Positions 22,992 to 31,813 of a stretch of 43,688 bases of DNA are shown here, one piece after another. The notes beneath the pieces were generated by a model. The model saw nothing but the letters and a program-made list of their open reading frames with translations, was not told the origin of the DNA and searched no databases. The stretch's first letter is position 1, and every line of letters begins with the position of its first letter. Both the position numbers and the translations under genes were made by a program. The DNA comes from JAURVT01 sp049059935. Lineage in GTDB: Bacteria; Actinomycetota; Actinomycetes; Propionibacteriales; Nocardioidaceae. The DNA is taken from assembly GCF_049059935.1 (NCBI RefSeq), contig NZ_JBMGQR010000034.1, positions 1-43,688 on the forward strand. The letters are read 5' to 3'.

Positions 22992-23644
22992 CCGATGAGC
23001 CCATGAACCGCGAGCCGGTGAGGCACCGACGGATGACCACCGGTGGGCGCCGTCTGGGCGCCGGCGCACTCGTGCTCACCGCGGCGCTCGCGCTGGTCGC
23101 GTGTGGCACCGACGAGCCCGAGCAGACCCGCCTCGTCGGCGGGAGCACCGCGGCGACCACCGACCCGGATGGGATCGAGCTCGTGGCCCCCGGCGGGCCG
23201 GGGCAGCCGCGTGGCGAGCTGCCCGTGCCGGCGTCTGTCGACACCGGCAATGCGGAGCAGGTCGCCGACGCGGTCGCCCTGACCAACTTCGTCGTCGACA
23301 CCCGGATCGACCGTACGCCGATGGACGGGCTCCGGCGGGCGTCCAGGTGGCTGACCGACGACTACGCGGCCGCCGTCGCCAAGCCGATCCCGGCCTCCGG
23401 CGGGGCCGAGTGGATCGACCTGGCCGACGTCGACGGCTACACCACCGCCACCGTCACCGACGGCGACGAGGCCGAGGGCGGCAAGGCCACCCCGACATCG
23501 GTGCTGCTGGTCCGGATCGTGAGCGTGGCCCGCCACAACGCCGCCGGCCGGGTGCTCGGGGTCGAGCGCCTCGGCACCTTCGTCACCCTCACCCGCCCCG
23601 ACGACTCCGGCCCGTGGGCCGTTGAGTCGATCACCACAGCCTGA
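22988..23644 (+). CDS. Conjugation-operon lipoprotein
   Basis: A 218-residue lipoprotein: the signal peptide (LGAGALVLTAALALVACG) ends in the lipobox LVAC with Cys39 for lipid attachment. The rest is an alpha/beta outside domain (NAEQVADAVALTNFVVDTRI ... TSVLLVRIVSVARHNAAGR ... PWAVESITTA), whose shape and place suggest a VirB8/TcpC-type NTF2-like fold, but there is no decisive motif. The ATG overlaps the stop of the wall hydrolase. It probably stays on the outer face of the membrane at the channel. Confidence 0.8.
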   Translation: MTDEPMNREPVRHRRMTTGGRRLGAGALVLTAALALVACGTDEPEQTRLVGGSTAATTDPDGIELVAPGGPGQPRGELPVPASVDTGNAEQVADAVALTNFVVDTRIDRTPMDGLRRASRWLTDDYAAAVAKPIPASGGAEWIDLADVDGYTTATVTDGDEAEGGKATPTSVLLVRIVSVARHNAAGRVLGVERLGTFVTLTRPDDSGPWAVESITTA

Positions 23645-23663
23645 CAAGGGAAGGAACACCACC

Positions 23664-25076
23664 ATGACCGAGCAGATCAGCACCGAGCCGGCACCCCCGG
23701 AGCTGTACCCGGTGATCGTCGTGAGCATCGACGAGCACCAGGTCGTCGTCGACGGCGAACGCGTCGCCGACGCCACGGCCGGGTCCCCGCACGCGGAGGC
23801 GATTCACGCTGTGGCGGTGTGCCACGCGCAACGGCTCGGCCGCCCGGTCTACGCCCTCGCCTCGGACAGCACCGGCCGCAACCGGCTCACTGTGCACCCC
23901 GACGGCCGCGCATACGCGATCGCGCCGGTGAGTGACGACGAGGCCGACGACATGCTCGAGGGAGCCGCCCGAGCGGCGCGCAGGAGCACCGGCCTGTTCG
24001 ACGACAAGCCGCTCGACGAGTCGGCCAACGACGTCGACCCCGTCGCCGGGCTGCCCACCAGCTGGGACACGCCCGCGCCGCCAGCCCCGGCACCTTCGGC
24101 ACCGGGCGCGCGCCGGCGTGCCGACGTCGAGCCCGACGCCCCGGCCACCACGGCGCCGACCGAGGGGCGGCGCAAGTCGTTCATCTCCCACGAGCCGACC
24201 ATCGAGCCCGCCCGCCACGGTTGGCGCGGTGCGCTGAACAAGATGAGGATGAAGACCAAGCCCTCGGTCGAGGAGCTGGCGTTCCGCGAGGACGTCCGAC
24301 AGGTCTCCCAGCACTGGCCCGGACCCAGGACGATTGCGATCGCGAACCCGAAGGGCTCGGCGAACAAGACGCCCACGATGGTGTGCCTGTCGGCGATCTT
24401 CGGCCGCTACGGCGGCGCCGGCGTCCTGGGGTGGGACAACAACGAAACCCGCGGCACCGCCGCCTGGCGCACCCGCCAGGGCCCTCACGAGGCCACCGTC
24501 CTCGAGCTGCTCCCGTACGCCGGCGACCTGCTCGGCTCCCAGGCCCAGGCCGCCCATTTGGCGCACTACGTGCACCACCAGCCCGCCGACAAGTTCGACG
24601 TGCTGTGGTCCGACCAGTCCACCGCCTCGGAGCACGAGATGACCGGCGACGAGGTCCGCCAGGTCCACGAGGTCGCCGCCAAGTACTACCGGCTGATCTT
24701 CATGGACTCGGGCAACTCCGAGCGCGCCTCGAACTGGCGCGCGATGATCACCGCCGCCGACCAGCTCGTGGTGCCCTGCACCAACGTCGAGGACACCGCC
24801 GAGGCCGGCGCCCGCATGCTCGAGGCCCTGGCCCAGCGCGACGAGCACTCCGCCGAGCTCGCCCGCAACGCCGTCGCGATCGTCTCCCAGCGCACCTCGG
24901 GCAAGGACCCGAACATGGCCCGCATCGTCGCCGACCTCGGACCCCTGGTCCGCACCGTCGTCACGATCCCGCACGACCCGGCCCTGTACTCCGGGATCAT
25001 CAACTTCGACGCACTGCGTCCCAACACCCAACGCGCCTGGCTGCGCGCCGGCGCCGCGGTGTCCAAGGGCTTCTGA
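23664..25076 (+). CDS. ParA/MinD-like protein with deviant P-loop
   Basis: A 470-residue protein. An N-terminal domain (residues 1-90) is followed by a Pro/Ala-rich linker. The C-terminal ParA/MinD-like fold shows TIAIANPKGSANKTPTMV, a P-loop with KGSANKTP instead of KGGxGKTT; the final Lys-Thr is kept. It then has GVLGWDNNETRGTAAW, LIFMDSGNSERASNWRAM with the switch-like Asp, and DQLVVPCTNVEDTAEAGARM. Such proteins may position the transfer machinery or drive partitioning; the acceptor partner is not visible. The ATG at 23664 has AAGGGAAGGAA upstream. The stop shares bases with the start of the cargo kinase-like gene. Confidence 0.85.
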   Translation: MTEQISTEPAPPELYPVIVVSIDEHQVVVDGERVADATAGSPHAEAIHAVAVCHAQRLGRPVYALASDSTGRNRLTVHPDGRAYAIAPVSDDEADDMLEGAARAARRSTGLFDDKPLDESANDVDPVAGLPTSWDTPAPPAPAPSAPGARRRADVEPDAPATTAPTEGRRKSFISHEPTIEPARHGWRGALNKMRMKTKPSVEELAFREDVRQVSQHWPGPRTIAIANPKGSANKTPTMVCLSAIFGRYGGAGVLGWDNNETRGTAAWRTRQGPHEATVLELLPYAGDLLGSQAQAAHLAHYVHHQPADKFDVLWSDQSTASEHEMTGDEVRQVHEVAAKYYRLIFMDSGNSERASNWRAMITAADQLVVPCTNVEDTAEAGARMLEALAQRDEHSAELARNAVAIVSQRTSGKDPNMARIVADLGPLVRTVVTIPHDPALYSGIINFDALRPNTQRAWLRAGAAVSKGF

Positions 25077-25684
25077 TGGTCGTGATCCCCAACTCAGGCA
25101 CCGGTGACGGCCCGAGCGCGCTCCCTGCCATTGGCCCACGTGTTGTCTGGATCAACGGCACCCACGGATCGGGAAAGACAACCACTAGCGCCTTGGTTCA
25201 GCCGCTGATTCCAGGGTCGCGGGTGTTCGACGCCGAAAAGGTCGGCGAAACGCTGATGGACATCTCGCCCGGCCTGCCAGAGACCGACAACTTCCAGCAC
25301 TGGCCGCCCTGGAGGCCTTTGGTCGTAGACACTGCGCGCCGCGTGCTCGAGTACACGGGCGGCACTTTGGTCATCCCAATGACCGTCTTGGTGGAAGAAT
25401 ACTGGCGCGAAATCAGCGCTGGGTTTGCGCAGCACCAGATCCGAGTGGACCACTTCGTCCTGCATGCCACCGAGCCAACGCTGCGCCAGCGCATCGCAGG
25501 CGAACACGTGGTGCCATCTCCGTTCAGGCTGCAGTACCTCGCGCCCTACGCAGAGGCGGCAAGAACGTGGCTCCGGCAGGAAGCGCAGGTGGTGGACACC
25601 ACCGACCTCTCACCTGCCCAGGTTGCTAGCGAGATCGTCCGGAGACTGCTGGCCGCTCATCGCCAGGCAGAGACACCGCAGTGA
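25076..25684 (+). CDS. TmrB-like P-loop ATP-binding protein
   Basis: A 202-residue P-loop protein. It shows VVWINGTHGSGKTTTSALVQ, then VFDAEKVGETL, DNFQHWPPWRPLVVDTARR and LVIPMTVLVEEYW. This series matches Bacillus subtilis TmrB, a protein giving tunicamycin resistance by binding the drug with ATP. The ATG at 25076 is preceded by the TGA of the ParA-like gene with one shared base. The function here may be self-protection against a natural product, but substrate specificity cannot be predicted. It is followed with overlap by the Nudix gene. Confidence 0.85.
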   Translation: MVVIPNSGTGDGPSALPAIGPRVVWINGTHGSGKTTTSALVQPLIPGSRVFDAEKVGETLMDISPGLPETDNFQHWPPWRPLVVDTARRVLEYTGGTLVIPMTVLVEEYWREISAGFAQHQIRVDHFVLHATEPTLRQRIAGEHVVPSPFRLQYLAPYAEAARTWLRQEAQVVDTTDLSPAQVASEIVRRLLAAHRQAETPQ

Positions 25685-26313
25685 CCGGCCGCAATGGCAG
25701 CGGGCCGGATGGCGCGCACGATCCACTGCAGCTTCCAAGCGCGCATCATGCTGTGTCCAGCGTCGCTGAGTCGGTGAGCGTCCTGCGGACGGGCGATCAG
25801 CTCGCACTCCAGCACAAGCGCGAGGCGTTGGCCTGGCTTTCATCGACCGACGACATCTATCGGAGAGGGAAGCCCAAGACGCCGTCGACGCATCTGGTCT
25901 CGTACTTCCTCGTCGTAGATCGGCCCCAGGGACGATTTCTGCTGTGCGACCACCGCCTCGCAGGCCGGTGGCTACCAACCGGCGGGCACGTCGAGCCACG
26001 AGAGGACCCGGCCGAGACGGTGAGACGCGAGGCCAGGGAAGAACTAGGTGTGGACGTGGAGTTCGATCCCGTCGTCGGCGCCCGCCCCTTCTTCCTCACC
26101 GTCACCGAGACCGTGGGTGAGCCCGACAGCAGGCACATCGACGTCAGCCTGTGGTTCGCCGTCAACGCAGACAGCACCGACGCTCTTGAGGTAGACGACC
26201 GGGAGTTCGCCGCGGTCCGGTGGTGGACCCGCAAGGAGCTGTCGACACTCGACCCCGGCCGCGTCGAGCCGCACCTACTGCGGGCTCTCGACGCGCTCGA
26301 GGCGGTCCGATGA
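25681..26313 (+). CDS. Nudix hydrolase
   Basis: A 210-residue Nudix-family pyrophosphohydrolase. The Nudix box runs from GGHVEPREDP to RREAREELG (about 101-123) with all the required Gly and Glu residues. Upstream are HLVSYFLVVDRPQGRFLLCD and the helix-rich N-terminus; downstream is FAVRWWTRKEL. The GTG at 25681 overlaps the TmrB-like stop. Nudix enzymes clear modified or signalling nucleotides; the substrate is unknown. One interesting possibility is that it acts on a small nucleotide related to the CBASS signal, but nothing in the sequence shows this. Confidence 0.87.
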   Translation: MTGRNGSGPDGAHDPLQLPSAHHAVSSVAESVSVLRTGDQLALQHKREALAWLSSTDDIYRRGKPKTPSTHLVSYFLVVDRPQGRFLLCDHRLAGRWLPTGGHVEPREDPAETVRREAREELGVDVEFDPVVGARPFFLTVTETVGEPDSRHIDVSLWFAVNADSTDALEVDDREFAAVRWWTRKELSTLDPGRVEPHLLRALDALEAVR

Positions 26314-26342
26314 CCCCAGCACGATTTGCGCGCCTCATCTGC

Positions 26343-26885
26343 TCACAGCGGGCCGCGCAGCAGCGGCAGTCCTCTCTGTCGTCGCGCCTGGTTGACCACA
26401 TGCAGGACGAACTCGCCCTTGGCGGACGTGTACTCCTCACCCCAGATCTGCTGGGCGACCAGCGACTGCTTGAGGCGTGCGTACCTGTCGCGGTCGTCGG
26501 CGTGCTCGCGGAGCCACTGCGCGAACAGTCGGACGTGCGCCTCAGGCCACTGGGCGTGCGTGAAGACGTGTCCGATCGCCGCGCGGACACCATCGCGGAT
26601 GAGGAAGGTGGCCTGGTGGTCGCCGACCGGGACCAGACTCGTCCAGCCCGCTTCGGCCAGACGCTCACTCGCACCGTCGGAGTCCCCATCCACAGGCGCG
26701 CCCAAAGCCACGTCGATCACCGGCTTGGCCAACAGGCCCGGAACCGACGTCGAGCCCACGTGCTCGACCCGCCACGCGTCGCCCAGGACGGCCACCAGCT
26801 GCGGGGCAAGTCCCGCGTACTCCGCACGCCACATGGTGTTGGCAGGCGACAGCCGGCCCTCGGGATACCTGTCCGGTGGCGACAC
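26343..26885 (-). CDS. GrpB family (UPF0157) nucleotidyltransferase-like protein
   Basis: A 180-residue member of the GrpB family, related to nucleotidyltransferase folds. It shows WRVEHVGSTSVPGLLAKPVIDVALG, with the conserved GSTSVPGLxAKPxID core, then HVFTHAQWPEAHVRLFAQWL and the Lys-rich finish EYTSAKGEFV. The start is GTG at 26885. It is convergent with the Nudix gene, with only 29 bp between the ends. The family's reaction is not established. Confidence 0.85.
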   Translation of the reverse strand: MSPPDRYPEGRLSPANTMWRAEYAGLAPQLVAVLGDAWRVEHVGSTSVPGLLAKPVIDVALGAPVDGDSDGASERLAEAGWTSLVPVGDHQATFLIRDGVRAAIGHVFTHAQWPEAHVRLFAQWLREHADDRDRYARLKQSLVAQQIWGEEYTSAKGEFVLHVVNQARRQRGLPLLRGPL

Positions 26886-27027
26886 CAGCCCAGCCTAGAA
26901 GTCGTCCACGAAGTTGCTCAGAGGCCTGCGATTTGCAGGCTTTTCGCCTATTGAGAATGATTGCCGATAATCTACCTTATGTCAGTCGCGGCCTGCTAAT
27001 CCCGTGACTCGGGGCTAGCTGGGCGAC

Positions 27028-27600
27028 CTAATCGGGCGCCTCCTCGTCGCCATAGATCCACACGCTCGACCACCCCGCAGCTGCCAAGGCGGCGAGAGTC
27101 AGGCCGCCGACGACAACGGCGACTGCGCCAAGCACGACGCTGCCGAAATGGCTGGCCATGACTGCCAGAACGGTCGCGGAAGCAAAGAGAACCGCCGTGA
27201 GGGTCGCGTACCTCTGAGTCACACGGGTTCGGGTGGCGCTGGTGTCGCGCCGCAGCGGCTCTGGGAGTCCCCCGCGATCTCGAAGGGCCTTGAGCACGTC
27301 GGGCCGAACCCGGCGCCTGGTGCGTTCTGAGAACTCCCAGCACCCGGCAAGAACAGCCCACCCCGCCGCGTTGACATAGTCGTCCGCGAGGCCCAGAAAC
27401 ACCGACAGGGCCAGACACAGGCCGGTGCCGGCACGAGCCAACCAGGCCTGTGCGGGATCGCTGACGCGCATGCGGATCACTGTCAACTGATCATCGGCCT
27501 GATCCTCGAGCCGCCCAGCTACTGCATCTGCCCCGTGTTGGCGCAACCGGTATGCCCTGAACAGGGCCATCAGGCAGTAGAAGTACCCCAGGCCGGTCAT
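27028..27600 (-). CDS. Hypothetical membrane protein
   Basis: A 190-residue protein with about four hydrophobic segments (MTGLGYFYCLMALFRAY start; AGTGLCLALSVFLGL; LTAVLFASATVLAVMASHFG; VVLGAVAVVVGGLTLAALAA) and a charged loop between the second and third. The ATG at 27600 is chosen over TTG at 27603. I see no signature of a known transporter or effector. It is isolated by 140 bp from the GrpB gene, and the small CxxC gene lies 56 bp upstream. Confidence 0.65.
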   Translation of the reverse strand: MTGLGYFYCLMALFRAYRLRQHGADAVAGRLEDQADDQLTVIRMRVSDPAQAWLARAGTGLCLALSVFLGLADDYVNAAGWAVLAGCWEFSERTRRRVRPDVLKALRDRGGLPEPLRRDTSATRTRVTQRYATLTAVLFASATVLAVMASHFGSVVLGAVAVVVGGLTLAALAAAGWSSVWIYGDEEAPD

Positions 27601-27655
27601 CAAACCGCTTCCGACAGTTGCTCACGACGGGCGGCACCCGATTGGCCGGTCGGCA

Positions 27656-27844
27656 TCAGCGACGTCGACGGCGTCGGGGCTTGCTGGGGCGCTTGATTGG
27701 CGATCCGATGCCCACAACGTGCCACCACCCGCAGTACGGGCATCGGACAGCGTTCGCACCCTTCAAGACGCCCGCGGCGAATTGCCGCGCCTCGGCCTCG
27801 CTGGCGATGGCACCGCGCGTCGTAGGACACTTCACGCCTCTCAC
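27656..27844 (-). CDS. Small zinc-ribbon-like protein
   Basis: A 62-residue protein beginning at GTG 27844. VKCPTTRGAIASEAEARQFA ... ANAVRCPYCGWWHVVG is the pattern of a small treble-clef/zinc-ribbon protein (Cys...Cys-x2-Cys...His) found in many actinobacteria, and the end is a run of Arg and Lys. The longer frame reading from 28030 has no similarity before this core, so I keep the short version. The shorter GTG at 27835 is also possible. The role is unknown. Confidence 0.55.
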   Translation of the reverse strand: MRGVKCPTTRGAIASEAEARQFAAGVLKGANAVRCPYCGWWHVVGIGSPIKRPSKPRRRRRR

Positions 27845-27986
27845 GGGGGTAGCTTGACCAAGGCTCCCGACAATATTGTTCCGGCGACCCAAAAATCCTG
27901 GCTTTTCGGGCAGTTCGCGAGGCCCCGATACTGATCGTCGTGTCAGGTAGACCAGGCAAGCAATGTTGAAGATTCCGAGACACGAT

Positions 27987-28301
27987 CTACGTCGGAACGC
28001 TGGTGATCTGAACACCCAGTCTGGCCGCACAGTAGCTGGGTGCGGGCATCAAGGGCGGGTGTTTCGCACTGGGCGCCGGACTGTGTCGGGCTGTGATGGG
28101 GACGTGAGGACCGGTCTCCAGACCCGCCGCGCTGTGCGCGGCGAACGTCGCGACGACTTGGCCAACGTGCGCCGCGATCCCCGTCGCCGCCGCGACACGG
28201 GCCTTGGGTGCACCGGCGGCAACCCAGTAGACGACCAAGCGATGCCCCAGCGGCGTCAGGGCGGGCATCAGCGTGAGACGTAGAGGCCGCCGCTGGCTCA
28301 T
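27987..28301 (-). CDS. Small hypothetical protein
   Basis: A 104-residue frame with strong G/C third-position bias over its first 60 codons (PLRLTLMPALTPLGHRLVVY ... ARVAAATGIAAHVGQVVATF), which supports coding. The last 40 residues are less biased. No ribosome site is evident. No motif is recognised. Confidence 0.42.
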   Translation of the reverse strand: MSQRRPLRLTLMPALTPLGHRLVVYWVAAGAPKARVAAATGIAAHVGQVVATFAAHSAAGLETGPHVPITARHSPAPSAKHPPLMPAPSYCAARLGVQITSVPT

Positions 28302-28491
28302 GACTGCATGACACCTTCACCAAGCACACCGGGGCCTCCTTCCGACGTCAATGCCGGAGCGGGAAAAATCCGACGGCCAAGTTCATGTCATTTCTTGGCC
28401 GGGTTGTGGTGCTCAGCCGCGACACATTGGGGATTGTGGGCGACGTGCGACCGACTATTGCTCGGTGGTCCGTGCACGGAGTTGTTGAGTA

Positions 28492-30681
28492 TCAAATTGG
28501 GTCGCTGGCGTATGCAGTGCTGGGCTCGGAGTGGCCGTTGGCGGTGACGGCGCGCAGGCGAACTGATGATCCGTAGTTCCATCCGCACTGCATGCCGGGG
28601 CAGGAGAAGTACGCCTGATCGGAGCCGGTGTAGCGGCTCGCCGCGATCCAGGGACCGCCTTCAATTGACACCTCGTAGCCGGTGGTGGCTTCTCCGTTGC
28701 TCGCGCCCGCGCTGTAAAGCACGACCCATTCCTGGCTTGACCCGTTGTATCCGTACGCATTGATGGTGGGTGCGTCGGGCGTGGGCGAGGTGATCGTTGC
28801 GGACGTGGCGCCGGACGGGGCCGAGGCGCCGCGGTTGTTGATCGCACGGACCTGGTAGGTGTGGGCACCGTCCGGTTGGTTGGCGAGGGTGGCGCTGATC
28901 GGTTCGTTGGTGCCCTGGTCCAGTTTGAGCGGTGCCCAGTCGACGTCGTCGACCTTGACCTCGTAGCCGGTGACGGGTGTCCCGCCGTCAAAGTCGGGCG
29001 CGGTGAAGGTCAGTGTGACTGCGTTGCCCTGGACCGCGGTTGCGAGTTCGGTGGGTGCGTCGGGGGCGACAGCGGGCGTGAAGACGATCTCGTTGCTGGA
29101 CGCGCTGTGGCCGCGGTCGTTGAGAGCGCGGATCGCCGCGTGGTACTCGGTGCCGAGCGTCAGGTCCGACAGCTCCGCGGTGTAGGCATCGGTTCCCGAC
29201 GAGGTGTAGGGGAACGAGTCCCAGCTCTGACCCTTGTCGAAAGAGATCTCGTAGCTGGTCACCGTCGTGCCGCCATCGAAGGAGGGAGCGAGGAATGACA
29301 GGACTGCGGTGGTGGCGTCGAGAGCCGGCTCGTCGAGCGCGGGTGCCTGGGGAACGGTGGCCACCCGAATCTTGGTCACGGCACTCTTTCCGGCACCGGT
29401 GGTGTTAAGGGCGCGGACAGCGACGTCGATGTCGGTCCCGTTGGTCCATCCGGTGCTCGTGATCGTCCACGGCGCCTCACCCGGGGTGGCAACGTCGCTC
29501 CAGCTCAGGCCGCCGTTGTACGAGATCTGGTACCCCGTGATGCTCGAGCCGCCGGTGCGGGCCGGGGCCCTAAAGGTGGTGGTGATGACACCGTCGTTGC
29601 CTTCGGCGGCGAGGTCGGTGGGTGCCGAGGGTGCGGTGGACACCGTGACGGTCGTCTTGTTGGACGGCTGGCTGGCGCCGGCCTTGTTCACCGCCCGCAC
29701 CTGCAGGGAGATGGGCGTTCCGCCTGTCACGTCGCGCAGCTGGCCGAAGATCAGACCCTGCGCGCACTCGCCGCCGCACAACGTGGACTTGATGTGTGGC
29801 AGCGTGTCCGCGTCGGGGGTGCTGACCGCGGACCATGTCCCCCCGGTCGACACCTCGTAGCCGGTGACGGCCGAGCCGCCGTCGCCGGACGGAGCAGTGA
29901 CTGCGTAGAAGACCGCGCTCTTTATGGCTGTGACGTGCGTCAGTGTCGGAGCATCGGGAGCCTTGATCGTGGGCGTCGTGGGCGTCGTGGGGGGTGCGGG
30001 CTTGGTGCCGGTCATCTGGACGACGACACGGCGATTGAGCTCGCGCTGGGCGGCGGTGCCGCCCACGACGGCTGGGTGGCGAGATCCGTAGCCGACCACG
30101 GTCGTGGCCAGACCGGGGTTGCTGGCTGCGAGCGCCTTGCACACGCGCGCCGCGCGGACCTTGGATAGATGGCGGGCCCTGGCGGTGCTGCTGCCGTAGT
30201 TGGCGTATCCCTCACAGCGGATGGATGTGGCGTTGGTGAGGGTCTTGGCGGTGCGCTTGAGCTGCTTCTTGGCGGAGCGGGACAGGTCGGCGGTGTTCAT
30301 CTCGAACAGGCCCGCTCGGTCCAGCGTCAGTGCCTGACCGCGCGAGAGGTGGTGGCCGAACGCGTAGTTGGCGGGCACGGCCAGGCGGCCTGCGTGGGTT
30401 CGGTACACCGCGCGGGTCTCGCGCAGTCTGCCCTCGTAGGACCCCGGCCTCTTAGGCACCCGCAGCTCGTTGCGTCGCTGCTTGGGCGTTCGGGGATCGA
30501 CGAACCACGCGGAGTCGCCCGAGCGGTACAAGACACCGCCCGCGACCGCACCGACCGATACGGACGGCGTACCGGTCGCAGCAGTCGCCCCCGATGCCGC
30601 CGAGCCCAACAGCCCGGCGGTCAGACCGGCGGCCGCAAGGACAACGACCGCGGCTTTTCTAGCAGGAGCGAGAAGAGACAT
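28492..30681 (-). CDS. Secreted protein with OmpA-like domain and fibronectin type III repeats
   Basis: A 729-residue exported protein. The signal peptide is RKAAVVVLAAAGLTAGLLGS, so I start at ATG 30681; the longer version from 30891 would bury it. Residues of about 120-230 form an OmpA-like peptidoglycan-binding domain (ALTLDRAGLFEMNTADLSRS ... VVGYGSRHPAVVGGT ... NRRVVVQM). They are followed by about five fibronectin type III repeats, each opening with a PxAPT-type strand (KAPDAPTL, APSAPTDL, VPQAPALD, APDAPTEL, TPDAPTIN) and containing G-x-x-V/I-T-G/S-Y-E/Q-(V/I)-S. There is no sortase motif, so it is probably released or bound to wall through OmpA. It may be an adhesin. Confidence 0.85.
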   Translation of the reverse strand: MSLLAPARKAAVVVLAAAGLTAGLLGSAASGATAATGTPSVSVGAVAGGVLYRSGDSAWFVDPRTPKQRRNELRVPKRPGSYEGRLRETRAVYRTHAGRLAVPANYAFGHHLSRGQALTLDRAGLFEMNTADLSRSAKKQLKRTAKTLTNATSIRCEGYANYGSSTARARHLSKVRAARVCKALAASNPGLATTVVGYGSRHPAVVGGTAAQRELNRRVVVQMTGTKPAPPTTPTTPTIKAPDAPTLTHVTAIKSAVFYAVTAPSGDGGSAVTGYEVSTGGTWSAVSTPDADTLPHIKSTLCGGECAQGLIFGQLRDVTGGTPISLQVRAVNKAGASQPSNKTTVTVSTAPSAPTDLAAEGNDGVITTTFRAPARTGGSSITGYQISYNGGLSWSDVATPGEAPWTITSTGWTNGTDIDVAVRALNTTGAGKSAVTKIRVATVPQAPALDEPALDATTAVLSFLAPSFDGGTTVTSYEISFDKGQSWDSFPYTSSGTDAYTAELSDLTLGTEYHAAIRALNDRGHSASSNEIVFTPAVAPDAPTELATAVQGNAVTLTFTAPDFDGGTPVTGYEVKVDDVDWAPLKLDQGTNEPISATLANQPDGAHTYQVRAINNRGASAPSGATSATITSPTPDAPTINAYGYNGSSQEWVVLYSAGASNGEATTGYEVSIEGGPWIAASRYTGSDQAYFSCPGMQCGWNYGSSVRLRAVTANGHSEPSTAYASDPI

Positions 30682-31024
30682 GAACCGACCGATCTGTGCA
30701 GGAGCCACGAAGACGTCGACGCCACGACGCAGTGCCCTCATCGGCCGACCCCGGTCGAACATGAGCCAAGTCTCGTCGCGAGTTTCGCGCACTGACTCGG
30801 CAACCCCGTCGAGCAGACACCGCCGACCAGCATCTGGCCGGGTGCGCTCTGTACGTTCCACCGCTTCGTTGTCGTCTACGACAGGCAACACACGTGCGGC
30901 GGTGTTTCGGCCCGCGACCTAGTCGCGTTCACAGTCATGAAAGCGCACGTAGACATCGCGCCTCATATCACCCCGGATTTGGGTGCCGCAGCCTGAGCGG
31001 TCGTGCTGCGCGGGCCGCAGTGGC
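30682..31024. other. Upstream region of the FN3 protein
   Basis: About 340 bp. A frame running from 30891 into the FN3 gene encodes a 70-residue, arginine-rich stretch before the signal peptide; I judge this non-coding. It must hold the promoter of the FN3 gene, but I could not place clear -35/-10 boxes. Confidence 0.4.
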
Positions 31025-31450
31025 TTATTTAACGAGGCGTGAGGCCGGTTGATCTACGAGCAGTAGCTCGCCAACTCGTTCGACGACAGATTTGCGGAGG
31101 GGTCGACATCGCGATTGGTAGGGCTGGGCATGAAGCCATCCGAGGGGCTCGCCGGCGCTGCCAGCTTCGAGCAGAACAGCGTCATGTCGATCATGCCCAA
31201 CGGTTGCGAACCCATCCCAGGCGATTACGTAGGCTTCGCTGCTGCCGGTCGTCACACGTGCTTGAGCCGTGGCGAGACCCTCGGCCAGGTCCGGTCCAAA
31301 CCGGATGTGTTGCAAGGTGCGATCGCGAGATCCGCTGGGGCCACCGAGCAACATGAGGTGGGGCGCGAAAGGGCCGATTCCGGCATTAAGGGAGGCGAGA
31401 CTGTCCTCCAGCGCCCGCTCCAGCAACGTCGCGACGTCGTCGTGGCTCAT
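31025..31450 (-). CDS. Conserved-looking hypothetical protein
   Basis: A 141-residue soluble protein beginning at ATG 31450. VATLLERALEDSLASLNAGI, then APHLMLLGGPSG, EAYVIAWDGFATVGHDRHDA and VLLEAGSAGEPLGWLHAQPY read as a compact alpha/beta protein with good coding bias. No catalytic motif is recognised. It lies upstream of the FN3 gene by about 340 bp, with no sign of an operon. Confidence 0.6.
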   Translation of the reverse strand: MSHDDVATLLERALEDSLASLNAGIGPFAPHLMLLGGPSGSRDRTLQHIRFGPDLAEGLATAQARVTTGSSEAYVIAWDGFATVGHDRHDAVLLEAGSAGEPLGWLHAQPYQSRCRPLRKSVVERVGELLLVDQPASRLVK

Positions 31451-31561
31451 AGGCCGAGGCTATATGTTTTCGTGGACGGCCTCGGAGCCATGAGGCACAA
31501 GTCCGGTGATCCGTGTCGGAGGGGGGACACACTCACCGGGGCGAGCCCGAGGCGCGCCCCC

Positions 31562-31813
31562 TCACGACCCCTGGAACACCTCAGCCGCGGTTGGAACGCG
31601 ATTGTGGGTCAGGTCCAAGACGCGCCAAATGCCCGGCCGATCGTCTTGCGCCACGGTGACACCCACGCGTCGCCCAGTGAGGGTGCAGGCGGGCCCGTGC
31701 CGCCTGACACGCCTCCTCCCCGTAGGCCACCGGGTGACGCGGCCCCGCACTGTGGCTGTCTCGCCGAGGCGTCCGACGGGGAATCCCGGCGACGGGTGAG
31801 CGAGCGTTTCCAC
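31562..31813 (-). CDS. Doubtful small hypothetical protein
   Basis: An 83-residue frame starting at GTG 31813 (METLAHPSPGFPVGRLGETA onward) with a stretch of strand-like residues RVGVTVAQDDRPGIWRVLDL and moderate G/C bias at third positions. The overlapping longer frame 31609-32073 crosses a strong hairpin at 31837-31873 and is less convincing. It could be a broken remnant. Confidence 0.3.
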   Translation of the reverse strand: METLAHPSPGFPVGRLGETATVRGRVTRWPTGRRRVRRHGPACTLTGRRVGVTVAQDDRPGIWRVLDLTHNRVPTAAEVFQGS

